Positions 35,739 to 44,731 of a stretch of 64,000 nucleotides of DNA are shown in pieces. The DNA is from Paenibacillus sp. MMS18-CY102. Its GTDB lineage: Bacteria > Bacillota > Bacilli > Paenibacillales > Paenibacillaceae. The stretch lies in NCBI RefSeq assembly GCF_009789195.1, contig NZ_WSTC01000007.1, forward strand, positions 62,001 to 126,000. Reading direction: 5' to 3'. How positions within the stretch are numbered: the stretch's first letter is position 1; every line of letters starts with the position of its first letter. A model generated the notes under the pieces. That model saw only the letters and a list, made by a program, of their open reading frames with translations. It was not told where the DNA came from and did not search any database. The position numbers were made by a program, and so were the translations under genes.

Positions 35739-36407
35739 ATGCCCATCCGGACAAAGTGGTTGAGCCGCGAGCGGCTGGCCTTTTTCGCTCCGCTGCTCTT
35801 GATGCTCGTTTTCCCTGTTCTTGGTTACTTGTACAAAGTATTTAATCAGCCGGACCATGAGGTCTATAGCCTCGTTACGTCATTCGATAAGGCGACGCCG
35901 TTTCTTCGGGCATTCGTCTTGCCCTACAGCGTATGGATTGTTTATATTTACATCTGCCTAGTTTATTTCTTCTTCAAGGACCGGACATCGTACTATCGCG
36001 GCGTGCTCATGTACACGCTCTGCGCGTTGACATGTTATATGATTTACTCGGTGTTCCAAACGACTGTGCCGCGTCCCGAAGTAATCGGCGACGACGTGTT
36101 CTCACAGCTAATGCGTTACGTGTATGAACGGGACCGCCCATTCAACTGCTTCCCGAGCATTCATTGCTTCTCCAGCTACTTGATGATCCGCCTGCTGGCC
36201 GTCAGCCCAGCACGTAACAAGCTAAACCGGACGCTGATCTATGGGATGTCTTCAACGATCATCCTGTCGACACTGTTCGTGAAGCAACACGTGCTCTGGG
36301 ATGTGATTGGTGCCGTTGCGCTTGTCGAGGTTATGTATCTGCTTGTTATCGTGCTTCTGCCACGCCTGATCGGCACTCGCCAACGCCAGCGTGGATTGGA
36401 TGCTTAA
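35739..36407 (+). CDS. PAP2-family membrane phosphatase
   Basis: A 222-residue polytopic membrane protein of the PAP2 (lipid phosphatase) superfamily. The motif blocks are PFNCFPSIHCFSSYLM (motif 2, catalytic His) and FVKQHVLWDVIG (motif 3, His nucleophile with Asp). Motif 1 is partly recognisable in VPRPEVIGDD. Five to six hydrophobic helices are visible. ATG 35739 lies 13 bases after AAAGGAG; a TTG at 35727 is closer but less likely. The ltaS-like/PAP2 pairing suggests a role in dephosphorylating lipid products or headgroups for teichoic acid or a related polymer. Confidence 0.85.
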   Translation: MPIRTKWLSRERLAFFAPLLLMLVFPVLGYLYKVFNQPDHEVYSLVTSFDKATPFLRAFVLPYSVWIVYIYICLVYFFFKDRTSYYRGVLMYTLCALTCYMIYSVFQTTVPRPEVIGDDVFSQLMRYVYERDRPFNCFPSIHCFSSYLMIRLLAVSPARNKLNRTLIYGMSSTIILSTLFVKQHVLWDVIGAVALVEVMYLLVIVLLPRLIGTRQRQRGLDA

Positions 36408-36417
36408 AATGAAGAAG

Positions 36418-36447
36418 AGCCGTGCGACATTCTCGCACGGCTTTTTC
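36418..36447 (+). terminator. Terminator after the PAP2 gene
   Basis: AGCCGTGCGA (36418-36427) pairs with TCGCACGGCT (36433-36442), followed by TTTTCTTG. It lies 11 bases after the stop. A TATAAT sequence at 36451-36456 directly after it may belong to the next gene's promoter, but no matching -35 is clear. Confidence 0.88.
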
Positions 36448-36504
36448 TTGTATAATCATGTATAACTAGAGCGGCGACTATGCCTTGGAAAGGACTTTTC
36501 TCCT

Positions 36505-37551
36505 ATGAATTGGTTCACCGATTATAAAGCGGCATTATCCGTTATTGCCACCCAAGTATCTGAACGCATTCAAGCTTTCCCCGAGCCTCTCGCAACTGCT
36601 GGCGGCGCGTATTGGCGTGCCTATAACCCTCTGGAACAAGGCAGCACCAAAAACTATGTCTGTTACCTGCTCCCATTATGGACGAATGAATCATGCAAGC
36701 TCCCTGAGGATCAGGTCGAGCGGCTAACGGCTGGCTGCATATTCGCCATGCTTTATTTTTTCCTGCTGGATGATCAAGCTGACGGCCAGTTGGATGGCAA
36801 ACTTGCGTCAAATCCTGCGCCTGAAGACAGTGAAAGCAGCAGCTCCTGTTCCGCCATCCCCGCCTATGCTGTCGCCTTGACCGCCCTCTTCCATGCTGAG
36901 ATGATGCAGCTGTTTCAAGCGGAATTTCCAGCCGCCTCCCCATTCTGGGCGCTGTATCGGCGTTACTTGAATGAATGGGCAATCGCTATTGCAACTGAGC
37001 AGCAGCGCTCTCTGCCGAAGCCGAGCGATCCGATAGAAGCCGGGGACAGCTTCAATTTCACCCATAAATCCGCGCCCGTGAAGCTAGCATCCGCTTGCAT
37101 CGCGCTAGCCGCTGGACAGGCATCGTGGATTCCGAAGCTCGATGCAAGCATCAACAGCATTCTTCTTACGCTGCAGATGGCAGATGACTGGAAGGACTGG
37201 GAGGAAGACTGGGACCATGGCAGCAACAGCAACTTGTTGATCATTCACTTGAACAATCGTTATCACGCAAGCTTGCCCGAAGGCGAGCCTCGAATCCCCC
37301 TCACCCGCGAGCAATTGGAGGATGAGCTATATCTAAAAAGCGGCTTGCGTTCATTCGCAGCCATAGCCTCCAAGCATCATCAACTGTTGTTAGATGACTG
37401 CAACATGGAAAATCAGTTAGAACATACTATGAGTCATCTCCATACATTCCATGGCACTATAACTAAACAATTAAATAATGCAGCGGAACTAATAGAAAAT
37501 AAAAAATCACAATTTATTCATGGCGGATTATTTAATATTTTGTCGAATTAG
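36505..37551 (+). CDS. Class I isoprenoid-synthase-fold enzyme, ComQ-like
   Basis: A 348-residue, Ala- and Leu-rich, all-helical protein with an aspartate-rich motif DDQAD at residues 89-93 (FFLLDDQADGQLDG) and a second, DDWKD, at 227-231 (LQMADDWKDWEEDWDHGSN). Two such motifs on facing helices that bind Mg-diphosphate define trans-prenyltransferases and class I terpene synthases. Overall it looks more like ComQ, which prenylates a Trp of ComX, than a long-chain synthase. It lacks the usual Lys/Arg pattern for isopentenyl diphosphate. The next gene is a short peptide ending in Trp. A peptide prenyltransferase role is inference. Terpene cyclase or an independent prenyl synthase are the alternatives. 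Confidence 0.72.
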   Translation: MNWFTDYKAALSVIATQVSERIQAFPEPLATAGGAYWRAYNPLEQGSTKNYVCYLLPLWTNESCKLPEDQVERLTAGCIFAMLYFFLLDDQADGQLDGKLASNPAPEDSESSSSCSAIPAYAVALTALFHAEMMQLFQAEFPAASPFWALYRRYLNEWAIAIATEQQRSLPKPSDPIEAGDSFNFTHKSAPVKLASACIALAAGQASWIPKLDASINSILLTLQMADDWKDWEEDWDHGSNSNLLIIHLNNRYHASLPEGEPRIPLTREQLEDELYLKSGLRSFAAIASKHHQLLLDDCNMENQLEHTMSHLHTFHGTITKQLNNAAELIENKKSQFIHGGLFNILSN

Positions 37552-37638
37552 GTATTTTTAGGATGGATTTATATTCTTTTGCATGATATTATTAGGAAGA
37601 AAGAACTACTACTATCGTGCGAAGGGATTGGAGATCAC

Positions 37639-37890
37639 ATGGCGAATGCGGAACTATTAAAGCAACAACTTATTCAAAAGGCATGGGAAGATGAGGCTTT
37701 CAAACAATTACTGCTCTCTGACCCGAACGCAGCTTTGAAGGACGCCTTTGGCATTGATGTACCGGCTAACTTGAAGCTGAAAGCACTTGAAGAAACCGAT
37801 AATGAGCTCTACCTCGTGATTCCCCAGAAACCGAGCAATACACAATTGAAGTCTAGTAATCTTGACGCTGCTGAGGACTCTTCATGGTAA
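37639..37890 (+). CDS. NHLP-type leader peptide, putative precursor of a modified peptide
   Basis: An 83-residue peptide. ATG 37639 follows GGAGATCAC; a longer frame from 37579 has no better site. It matches the nitrile-hydratase-like leader peptide (NHLP) pattern: LIQKAWEDEAFKQLLL, then SDPNAALKDAFGIDVPANL, then LKALEETDNELYLVIP. The leader covers about residues 1-62. The remaining putative core (QKPSNTQLKSS then NLDAAEDSSW) is polar and ends in Trp83, its only Trp. Such leaders direct maturation enzymes of ribosomal peptides. Here the neighbour is an isoprenoid-synthase-fold enzyme, so Trp prenylation is plausible but unproven. No peptidase or transporter is present in the window. Confidence 0.78.
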   Translation: MANAELLKQQLIQKAWEDEAFKQLLLSDPNAALKDAFGIDVPANLKLKALEETDNELYLVIPQKPSNTQLKSSNLDAAEDSSW

Positions 37891-37911
37891 CGCTCTATTA
37901 ATCAAATAGTG

Positions 37912-37953
37912 AAAAGAACTGCCTGGCCACCATGCCTTAGCAGTTCTTTTTTT
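37912..37953. terminator. Bidirectional terminator after the NHLP peptide gene
   Basis: AAAAGAACTGC (37912-37922) pairs with GCAGTTCTTTT (37940-37950), with T-runs on both outer sides. It separates the peptide gene from the convergent histidine kinase ending at 37956. Confidence 0.85.
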
Positions 37954-37955
37954 CC

Positions 37956-39893
37956 TCAACCTACCTGATTATACTCAGCAGCAGCAGACGGAAGCCTGAT
38001 GATTGCCTCTGTCCCTACACCCTTCTGGCTGCGAAACCGCAATGTCCCATTCATAACTTCAATAATGCGGAAGGTGACCATTAGCCCCAATCCGGTTCCC
38101 TTGGATTTGTTCGTAAAGTAAGGCTCGCCTAACTTCGCCAGCGCGTCTTCTTCAATCCCTTCACCGTTATCCGCAATGCATACGACGACTTCGTCGCCTT
38201 CAACCCGTGCAATAATTCGAATCCACCCGTTACTCCGGCATGTCGCTTCCAAACTATTCTTCACCATATTAATAAGCGCCTGTTTGAACTTTGCGGTGTT
38301 GCCATTCGCATACAGATTAGGTTCAACATCCAGTTCAATCTTGGCTCCTTGCATCGTCGCAAGCGGCGACATCATCGCCTCAATCTGGCTTAGCTCATCA
38401 GTTATACAGAGCAATGTCACATCTTCCAGCTGAGGCTTGGCAAACGTTAGGAAGTCGGTAATAATGCTGGATGCCCGATCCAGCTCTTGAATCGCCATTT
38501 GCAGAAATCGCTTATCCTTCTCCTGTACAAACTTATCTCCCATCAACTGGAGAAAGCCTCGCGTCACTTGTAGCGGATTACGGACTTCATGCGCAACCGA
38601 TGCTGCCAATTGGCTAATGATTTCCATCTTCTCCGAGCGCTGCAGCTCATGATTGAATACCTCCAGCTCTTTGGAGTAACGGATTACCCGATCATAATTG
38701 CTGGAAAACTGCCTGCCCATTACTGCCATTAAGGAGACAATAAAGCACAATAGCCCCCATTTCCACCACACTAAATGATAATTGTAATCGTGGTAATATC
38801 GAATAAGGTCATACATTCCCGCACACGAGAAAAGCGAAAAGCCCATTGTAATCGTTAATGCGTTTCGATTCCGTTTTATTGTGTATGCGATCGAATAGCT
38901 GGACAAAATAATAAACTGCATGACAAAAGAAATGCCCAGCATGGGAACAAGATTGATGCTACTAAATATATCATCATTGATCCTTTCAAGGGAAGCAAGT
39001 ATAATTCCGATCACAGAAGCGACCGCCTGCGCGATACGCAGCTTCTTGATTATTCCGTATCGACCGCTGCCAAATACAGCTTCAAAAAATAACGTAAAAG
39101 TCGGGATGATGATGAACATGCCATAAACAAAAAGGTTGAAAATTAATTGGCCAAATTCGCCACGCGCATAGTGCTGAAATGACTCAGAGTAAGCTAAGAC
39201 CATAACACCGATACATAAGAGGATGAGGCATAACGAAAACCATAACGTCACCTGCTGCCTCTTAAGGAAGAACAAGCACACCATCATAATAAGAGCCATG
39301 AAAATAAAGGTGCCGCCATAAACTAAATCTATTATTTTGTAGGATGCGTAGTCGGGTTCCAATTGTATATAACTTCCAACCAGAACTTCTGACCTCAGCG
39401 AGAGGCGGTCGTAGCTTGTACTCAGTTTGATCGTCAGCCAGTTGCCGCCATCCGTTTTATTCAGTGGGAGCAGCATATAATTCGTGTCAAATTCATCGTA
39501 ATTAGTCGGCCGCTCGATTTGAAAGAAAGGTTGGGATTGCCCATCCCTGAAAATATAGATGCGCTGGCCGTAGATTTCCTTAATCCAGATTGCAGGCGTC
39601 ACCCAGTCGAGTTCGGGCAGCTTCAATCGAACCAATGCATTGCTCACGCCATCAGGCTTGTCAGGCATTGGATGCTGCGCATCCGCCCTCAACCATCCTT
39701 TATCGCCAGCAACCCGGCTGATCGGTTCCGCCGCTTCAGCATCAGAAAGCCACTTATACTCCCAATGTGTGATCGAGACAGCTGGCCGTTCCACCGCGTT
39801 AGGCTGGCCTGCAGCTTCAGCAAAAGGTGCGATACAGCCTATCCCTATGACGATCATCACTAGCCATAACATTAGATTAACGAACGCTTTCAT
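37956..39893 (-). CDS. Sensor histidine kinase with 7TM sensory module
   Basis: A 645-residue kinase. A signal-peptide-like N-terminus (LMLWLVMIVIGIGCIAPFAEA) is followed by an extracellular beta-rich sensor region (to about residue 180, including WVTPAIWIKEIYGQRIYIF). Seven hydrophobic helices fill about 185-400, the 7TMR-DISM arrangement. The HisKA phospho-acceptor is SVAHEVRNPLQVTRGF (near 434). The ATPase domain has MVKNSLEAT (N box), IADNGEGIEEDAL (G1) and KGTGLGLMV (G2). No response regulator lies beside it. It is convergent with the ComQ-like and NHLP genes, so it could be a receptor for their product, but convergence alone is weak evidence. Confidence 0.9.
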   Translation of the reverse strand: MKAFVNLMLWLVMIVIGIGCIAPFAEAAGQPNAVERPAVSITHWEYKWLSDAEAAEPISRVAGDKGWLRADAQHPMPDKPDGVSNALVRLKLPELDWVTPAIWIKEIYGQRIYIFRDGQSQPFFQIERPTNYDEFDTNYMLLPLNKTDGGNWLTIKLSTSYDRLSLRSEVLVGSYIQLEPDYASYKIIDLVYGGTFIFMALIMMVCLFFLKRQQVTLWFSLCLILLCIGVMVLAYSESFQHYARGEFGQLIFNLFVYGMFIIIPTFTLFFEAVFGSGRYGIIKKLRIAQAVASVIGIILASLERINDDIFSSINLVPMLGISFVMQFIILSSYSIAYTIKRNRNALTITMGFSLFSCAGMYDLIRYYHDYNYHLVWWKWGLLCFIVSLMAVMGRQFSSNYDRVIRYSKELEVFNHELQRSEKMEIISQLAASVAHEVRNPLQVTRGFLQLMGDKFVQEKDKRFLQMAIQELDRASSIITDFLTFAKPQLEDVTLLCITDELSQIEAMMSPLATMQGAKIELDVEPNLYANGNTAKFKQALINMVKNSLEATCRSNGWIRIIARVEGDEVVVCIADNGEGIEEDALAKLGEPYFTNKSKGTGLGLMVTFRIIEVMNGTLRFRSQKGVGTEAIIRLPSAAAEYNQVG

Positions 39894-40054
39894 AATAAGC
39901 CCCCAGTATCCAATTAGAGCAAAATATAGAAATGGCGAGAAATTACCCCGATATTATCTCATCTCCTATCATTCGACAGTATTCGATATTTTCCCTGCCG
40001 AAAGTAGCATTTTTATACAAATTTAATGTTGTCCGTCGCTTCGCATGGCACACA

Positions 40055-40102
40055 CAAAAAACCGGCCATCACTAAGGTTCAATCCCTTGTAAAGGCCGGC
40101 TT
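40055..40102 (-). terminator. Terminator of the cupin gene
   Basis: On the minus strand AAGCCGGCC pairs with GGCCGGTT and then runs into TTTTT. A smaller inner pairing is present. It lies about 25 bases downstream of the cupin stop. Confidence 0.75.
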
Positions 40103-40124
40103 CTTCTCACTCATGATGCGAATG

Positions 40125-40598
40125 TTATTTGCTGCCAATCAATTTGAAATCATCATAATGGAAACCAGGTGCAACGACGCAAGATACGAGTACAGGCTCA
40201 TCGCCAAGCGGGCGCGCCTTCTGCCATACACGGGCAGGCACTAACGCTTGCGGATGTTGGCCAGCAGCTATATCAGCACCGAGAATGATGTCGGTCTCTT
40301 CTCCTGGCAATTCGCCGTCGCCGCCTAGCGTCAACAGCAGCGGGCTGCCTGAATGCCAGAGCCACAGCTCATCGGATAGAACCGTGTGCCATGCGGATTG
40401 CTCTCCCGGATGAAGGACAAAATAGATCGACGAGGCTGAGAAACGTGGACCCGAGTAGTCCCCGCCCAATGTTTCCTGCGGAATTGTAAACGATGCTTTC
40501 CACAATTCTTTGTACCAACCGCCTTCTACATGCGGCTTCAGCCCGAGTTGCTCTACAAGCGGCGAAATTTCGATTGTTGCGGTTTTCGAATTGCTCAT
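40125..40598 (-). CDS. Cupin-fold protein of the DUF985 family
   Basis: A 157-residue protein of the DUF985 cupin family. Landmarks are GLKPHVEGGWYKELWKA, SASSIYFVLHPGEQSAWHTV (metal-ligand region) and DELWLWHSGSPLLLTL, with PARVWQKARPLGDEPVLVSC and the closing APGFHYDDFKL. Members are small single-domain cupins of unclear biochemistry, possibly sugar-phosphate or nucleoside related. No operon partner; it is transcribed alone with its own terminator. Cytosolic. Confidence 0.88.
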   Translation of the reverse strand: MSNSKTATIEISPLVEQLGLKPHVEGGWYKELWKASFTIPQETLGGDYSGPRFSASSIYFVLHPGEQSAWHTVLSDELWLWHSGSPLLLTLGGDGELPGEETDIILGADIAAGQHPQALVPARVWQKARPLGDEPVLVSCVVAPGFHYDDFKLIGSK

Positions 40599-40677
40599 CT
40601 CCCTATCACCTATCCAATCTCTCTATTTGGTCACTCGTTATAGTTTAGACCGAAAAAATTGGAATGTAAATGGAAGA

Positions 40678-41931
40678 TCATTGATCTCCTGAATGAAAAT
40701 AGTTAGCATTGTATGGCGCAATTAATCCGAGCTGATCCGACAGTTCGCTTCGAATGGCCGATTCAATCGTTTCAATCACCCGCTCCGGCGCCATCAAGGT
40801 CGTATAGCGCCAGCCGATCTCCTTTTCCCATATTGCGCTCGCCAGCGTATCCAATGGAGTCGTATAGACAGGCTGGAGCTTGCCATACCATTGGGACATG
40901 TAAAGCGAAGAACGATAGCGCTGCTCATTCTCCAACTGGTACTGGATATACGCCCACGCAGCTTCCTTGTTCTTGCTCTGCTTCGGTATCGCGTACACCC
41001 AACCCGAGAGGACGCCGTACTGGTTAAACGGAAGCCGGGTTACTTGCCACTTGTCCATTAGATCTGGCGTCCACTCGGACAATTGGTCCTTCGCCCATTC
41101 TCCGCTGACGAACATGACCAATTCGCCTTGGCGGAGCGCCTCCTGCCCAGCAGTATCCCAGATAGACGCCCCTAGCGGCAGTTGCTCTTGGTAGGAAGCT
41201 CTCGCGATCCGCAGCGCATCGATATATTCGCTCGTGTTGCGCACGAAGGAGCCATTCGACCGGAAAAACCCGTTCGCCAATCCATAAATCTCAAAAGGAT
41301 CAGTCGGCTGCTGCATTGCACGTTTGCCTTTCTTCGCCAGCACCCTGACCATCTGAAGCCAACGTTCAGCACTTTCCATATAGATGCCAAGCTTTTCTGG
41401 GTCGCTTGGGAACCCATTCTCCTTCAGCACATCTGCCCGGTAAAAGGTAACGCCCGCGTGCAGCGATCTTGGCATGAATACAAGCTCCGCGCTCCCTAAC
41501 GAGCTGAACCGCTCCAAGCTAAGGCCAGGAAAGTAACGATTCGCTGCTGCAACTGCATTGTACGGCGGCTGCGACAAATCCTCGAACGTATCAAAATTAA
41601 TGAGGCCTTTCATCCTGTCATATTCAAACTCTATTAAATCTGGCGGGTTGCTGCTATCCAGCGCATCCAATATTTCATCGACAGAGCCGCTCGACGTGCC
41701 TTCCCTTTGCATCTTAACGTTATGGCTTTTCTCGAATGGCTCAAAACCCGCTTCCTCAAAAGTATAGGAGGTTAATAGGTGCAACGTTTGGCCTTCTCCC
41801 GTCGCTGCTTGTTTTGCTGATTGGACGGCAGGCCCCTCGCGAAAAACATGCTGCACCGGCGTGCAGCCCTGAATAAGCAACATCACGCTCAGCAGCACAA
41901 CTCCCGCTCGCATCCCCTTCCCCTTGTTCAT
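40678..41931 (-). CDS. Extracellular substrate-binding lipoprotein (ABC sugar-binding type)
   Basis: A 417-residue lipoprotein. The correct start is ATG 41931, since it then has a lipoprotein signal (MNKGKGMRAG, then VVLLSVMLLIQGC) with the lipobox at Cys23. The frame runs 48 codons further upstream without a signal peptide, inside the preceding gene. The mature part is a type 1 solute-binding protein (DALDSSNPPDLIEFEYD, YYRADVLKENGFPSDP-like block, QGELVMFVSGEWAKDQL, YAIPKQSKNKEAAWAYI). The start overlaps the stop of the GGDEF-EAL gene by ATGA, so the two are translationally coupled. No permease genes follow, so transport may not be its role. Confidence 0.86.
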   Translation of the reverse strand: MNKGKGMRAGVVLLSVMLLIQGCTPVQHVFREGPAVQSAKQAATGEGQTLHLLTSYTFEEAGFEPFEKSHNVKMQREGTSSGSVDEILDALDSSNPPDLIEFEYDRMKGLINFDTFEDLSQPPYNAVAAANRYFPGLSLERFSSLGSAELVFMPRSLHAGVTFYRADVLKENGFPSDPEKLGIYMESAERWLQMVRVLAKKGKRAMQQPTDPFEIYGLANGFFRSNGSFVRNTSEYIDALRIARASYQEQLPLGASIWDTAGQEALRQGELVMFVSGEWAKDQLSEWTPDLMDKWQVTRLPFNQYGVLSGWVYAIPKQSKNKEAAWAYIQYQLENEQRYRSSLYMSQWYGKLQPVYTTPLDTLASAIWEKEIGWRYTTLMAPERVIETIESAIRSELSDQLGLIAPYNANYFHSGDQ

Positions 41932-44504
41932 CGCCCTTCCCTCCCAAACCACTTGCTTACCTTTTGCGCCGGCAGCGCTTTGCTGTAATAGTACCCTTGC
42001 TGCAAGCAGCATCCGGCAGCCTTCAATGCCGCCGCTTCGCCATTCGTTTCGACGCCTTCCGCAACGACAAGCCAATTCCTCGCTTGGGCGAGCAGCATCA
42101 TCGTATGGATGATCGATAGCTTGTCCGTGTCTTCCTCCAGCCCATGAACGAAAGTCCGATCAATCTTAAAGCCATCGACTGGCATGCGATTCAATAAACC
42201 TAACGAGGAATATCCCGTGCCAAAATCATCGATCCACACCTTCACGCCGCGCTGTTTCAGCCGATGTAGCTCAGCTATAACCCGCTCCGGATGCTTCGCG
42301 AATACTTCCTCCGTAATCTCGACCTCCAGCAATTCAGGCGGGATGCCCGTTTCCGTCAATAGCTGCTCCAAATAATCCACGATGCCATACAGCTGAATTT
42401 GGGTAGGGGACAAATTAATCGCCACCGGAACGGCCGCCTCCCCGTTATTTTGCCATTCCTTGATCTGCCGGCACGCTTCCCTGGCGACCCATTCCCCGAT
42501 CGGCTTCAGCAATCCACAGCTCTCAGCCATCGGAATGAACAGCCCCGGAGAAACCAGGCCCTGCTCAGGATGTGTCCATCGCAGCAGCGCTTCAAGCGAT
42601 ATAACCCGTTCGCTCTCCCGATCATAGATCGGCATGTAATGAAGCATAAGCTGCTGGCGGTCCACTGCCTTGCGCAGCTCAAATTCAAGCCGCATCCGAT
42701 GCGACAAGTCAGTTGTTGGCGGGGTAAAGAAGCAGTACCCGTTGCCTCCGATCGCTTTGGAATCATACATGGCGAAATCAGCATTTTTGACAATCGTCTC
42801 CGCCTCATAGCCGCTAATAGCTGACGAGCCAATGCCTATGCTTGCCGTCACATATAGCTCCTCTCCACCAATGTGGAATGGATTCTCCAAATCAGCAAGC
42901 AGCTCGATCGCCAGCGTACGGGCTTTCTCTTCCTCCGCGATTAGCACGAGCACGAACTCATCGCCCCCTAAGCGGGCCATAAACATATGCGGATCCAAAT
43001 CCCTTGAGAGCCGCACCGCTACCTGCTCTAGCAGCAAATCGCCGACAGTATGGCCAAGCGTGTCATTAATATGCTTAAACCGGTCCAAATCGACGAACAT
43101 CACATAAACTTCCTGCCCTTGGCGCTTAGCCTGCCCAACGGCATTTTGCAAATGTTCATTAAAGTGAAGGCGATTCGGCAAGCCAGTCAACGAATCATAG
43201 TAAGCCTGCTCTCTTGACTCCATAAACATCGAGCTCAGCTTCTCAGTCACAACGCGAAAATTGCCCACGAGCCAGTTAATTTCCTCCAGCTTGGATTGCG
43301 GCCACATCGGCGCCACGCCTTCCTTCACCTTATCCGGAATGCCGCCAGACACCAGGGCAAGCCGGTGAACAGCACGCACCAGAAACCGATGTATAAACAA
43401 CGCGAACAGCCCAAAAATGACACTAATATATAAACTGCTCACTAGCTGCGCAGCATAGACGCCGTACATCTCATTGCGATACGTATCGAGCGGCAAGCGG
43501 ACATGCAGAATAAAGCCGTCCATATAAACGGAATAGATATACGACATCTTCGTCCATTGGGCACCTGCCAGTTCTGGCCTTGACGGCTCCGGCGACCAGG
43601 TTTGCCCATGCAGCGAACCGTACTCTTGCCGAGCAATAAGGCTATGCCACTGCTTCATCGGAGCAGTCCCATTCGACACATTCAGCAGTTGCCGCCCATC
43701 ATGCGAAGTTAATATAGCTTCATAAGGAGCAGACGATAGCACGTTTCGTATCAGATTATGTGCGGCCGCCCGCTCAAGGTAACCGTTAAGCCGAAGCCCC
43801 CGGCGCTCCGCCTTCGACATCGCTTTGAACCCCAATTCCAGCGTCAAAGCCGACTGGCTCGCCTGACGGCTCAAATCCCGCATCATATTCTGCTTGAAGG
43901 TATGTCCGCCGCTAATGAAAAACAGCATGGAGGAGCCTAACATTGCAGCTAATGTAAGATGCAGTAGCGCACGGGAAATTCGCAGCGTAACAACCTGCCC
44001 TTGCTTAGCATGGCCGAATAGCATGCCAGCCCGCCCATATACAGCTGCGAATTCAGCCACGAGCGCATTCCCTAGCCCACTGGCCATCACCGCATAGGTG
44101 AAAAATAATGTTTCCTGCGTAGGGCGGCCCGCATCAAACTGGATAAACAGCTGCATCGGGATGCCGATACAGAGCCAATAAAGGGCACTAGCGCCGATTA
44201 GCCCAAGTCTCGGCCAACGGCTCACTAGCGCCATAGCAATAACGAGTTCACCTGTATGGAGCAAAAAGGCCGAACTAGGCGGCATAAAACATAGGATAGC
44301 CCCATGTACAAGCACGAGCATTAACAAGCCTGCCCGCCACCCGAGCAGTTGGGACGTTAACAGGATAAGCGCCGCGCCGCACGAAAAGCCTATCCCGAAA
44401 AACAGCTCCACGGGATAGGCGTATGAGAAATAAGCCGCTAGGCCTACTAATATAAATACGATTATTAATCTGCTAATTCGAACAGTTGGGAGTAGATTCG
44501 TCAT
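41928..44504 (-). CDS. Membrane GGDEF-EAL c-di-GMP protein
   Basis: An 858-residue protein from ATG 44504 (AAGGAGACACC precedes it; a longer frame to 44546 is possible). Several helices at residues 10-180 form a membrane sensor region. A single extracellular segment (about 215-360) is followed by another helix. The GGDEF domain (near 513) has ARLGGDEFVLVLI intact, preceded by DRFKHINDTLGHTVGD. The EAL domain (near 638) has SLEALLRWTHPE, VKVWIDDFGTGYSSLG, KIDRTFV and VVAEGVE. Both activities may be real. The next gene on the transcript is a substrate-binding lipoprotein that could deliver a ligand signal to it. Confidence 0.94.
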   Translation of the reverse strand: MTNLLPTVRISRLIIVFILVGLAAYFSYAYPVELFFGIGFSCGAALILLTSQLLGWRAGLLMLVLVHGAILCFMPPSSAFLLHTGELVIAMALVSRWPRLGLIGASALYWLCIGIPMQLFIQFDAGRPTQETLFFTYAVMASGLGNALVAEFAAVYGRAGMLFGHAKQGQVVTLRISRALLHLTLAAMLGSSMLFFISGGHTFKQNMMRDLSRQASQSALTLELGFKAMSKAERRGLRLNGYLERAAAHNLIRNVLSSAPYEAILTSHDGRQLLNVSNGTAPMKQWHSLIARQEYGSLHGQTWSPEPSRPELAGAQWTKMSYIYSVYMDGFILHVRLPLDTYRNEMYGVYAAQLVSSLYISVIFGLFALFIHRFLVRAVHRLALVSGGIPDKVKEGVAPMWPQSKLEEINWLVGNFRVVTEKLSSMFMESREQAYYDSLTGLPNRLHFNEHLQNAVGQAKRQGQEVYVMFVDLDRFKHINDTLGHTVGDLLLEQVAVRLSRDLDPHMFMARLGGDEFVLVLIAEEEKARTLAIELLADLENPFHIGGEELYVTASIGIGSSAISGYEAETIVKNADFAMYDSKAIGGNGYCFFTPPTTDLSHRMRLEFELRKAVDRQQLMLHYMPIYDRESERVISLEALLRWTHPEQGLVSPGLFIPMAESCGLLKPIGEWVAREACRQIKEWQNNGEAAVPVAINLSPTQIQLYGIVDYLEQLLTETGIPPELLEVEITEEVFAKHPERVIAELHRLKQRGVKVWIDDFGTGYSSLGLLNRMPVDGFKIDRTFVHGLEEDTDKLSIIHTMMLLAQARNWLVVAEGVETNGEAAALKAAGCCLQQGYYYSKALPAQKVSKWFGREGR

Positions 44505-44670
44505 GGTGTCTCCTTCTAGATGCTGAATCCGTGATCTTAGCTGCATTGGCCCGTTTAAGCTGGACGCCCTATATCCTTTTCATCGGCTAAAATAGGGCGC
44601 TAATCGAGTGAATTGGATGGATTCTACAGCAATTCTTACACTTTTTCAGGAAGGATATCTAATCCAGCAA

Positions 44671-44700
44671 ATAAAAAAGGAAGGCGCTCGGCGCCTCCCT
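44671..44700 (-). terminator. Terminator of the nasB-nasC operon
   Basis: On the minus strand GGGAGGCGC pairs with GCGCCTTCC (one wobble) across the short loop CGA, followed by TTTTTTATT. It lies 31 bases after the nasC stop. Confidence 0.9.
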
Positions 44701-44731
44701 AACCATATATTCCCTTAGCTATGAAAATGAA

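Noticed and set aside
37956-39893. Naming the kinase ComP
   Set aside because: The sensor is a 7TMR-DISM type with no adjacent response regulator; the link to the peptide is only positional.
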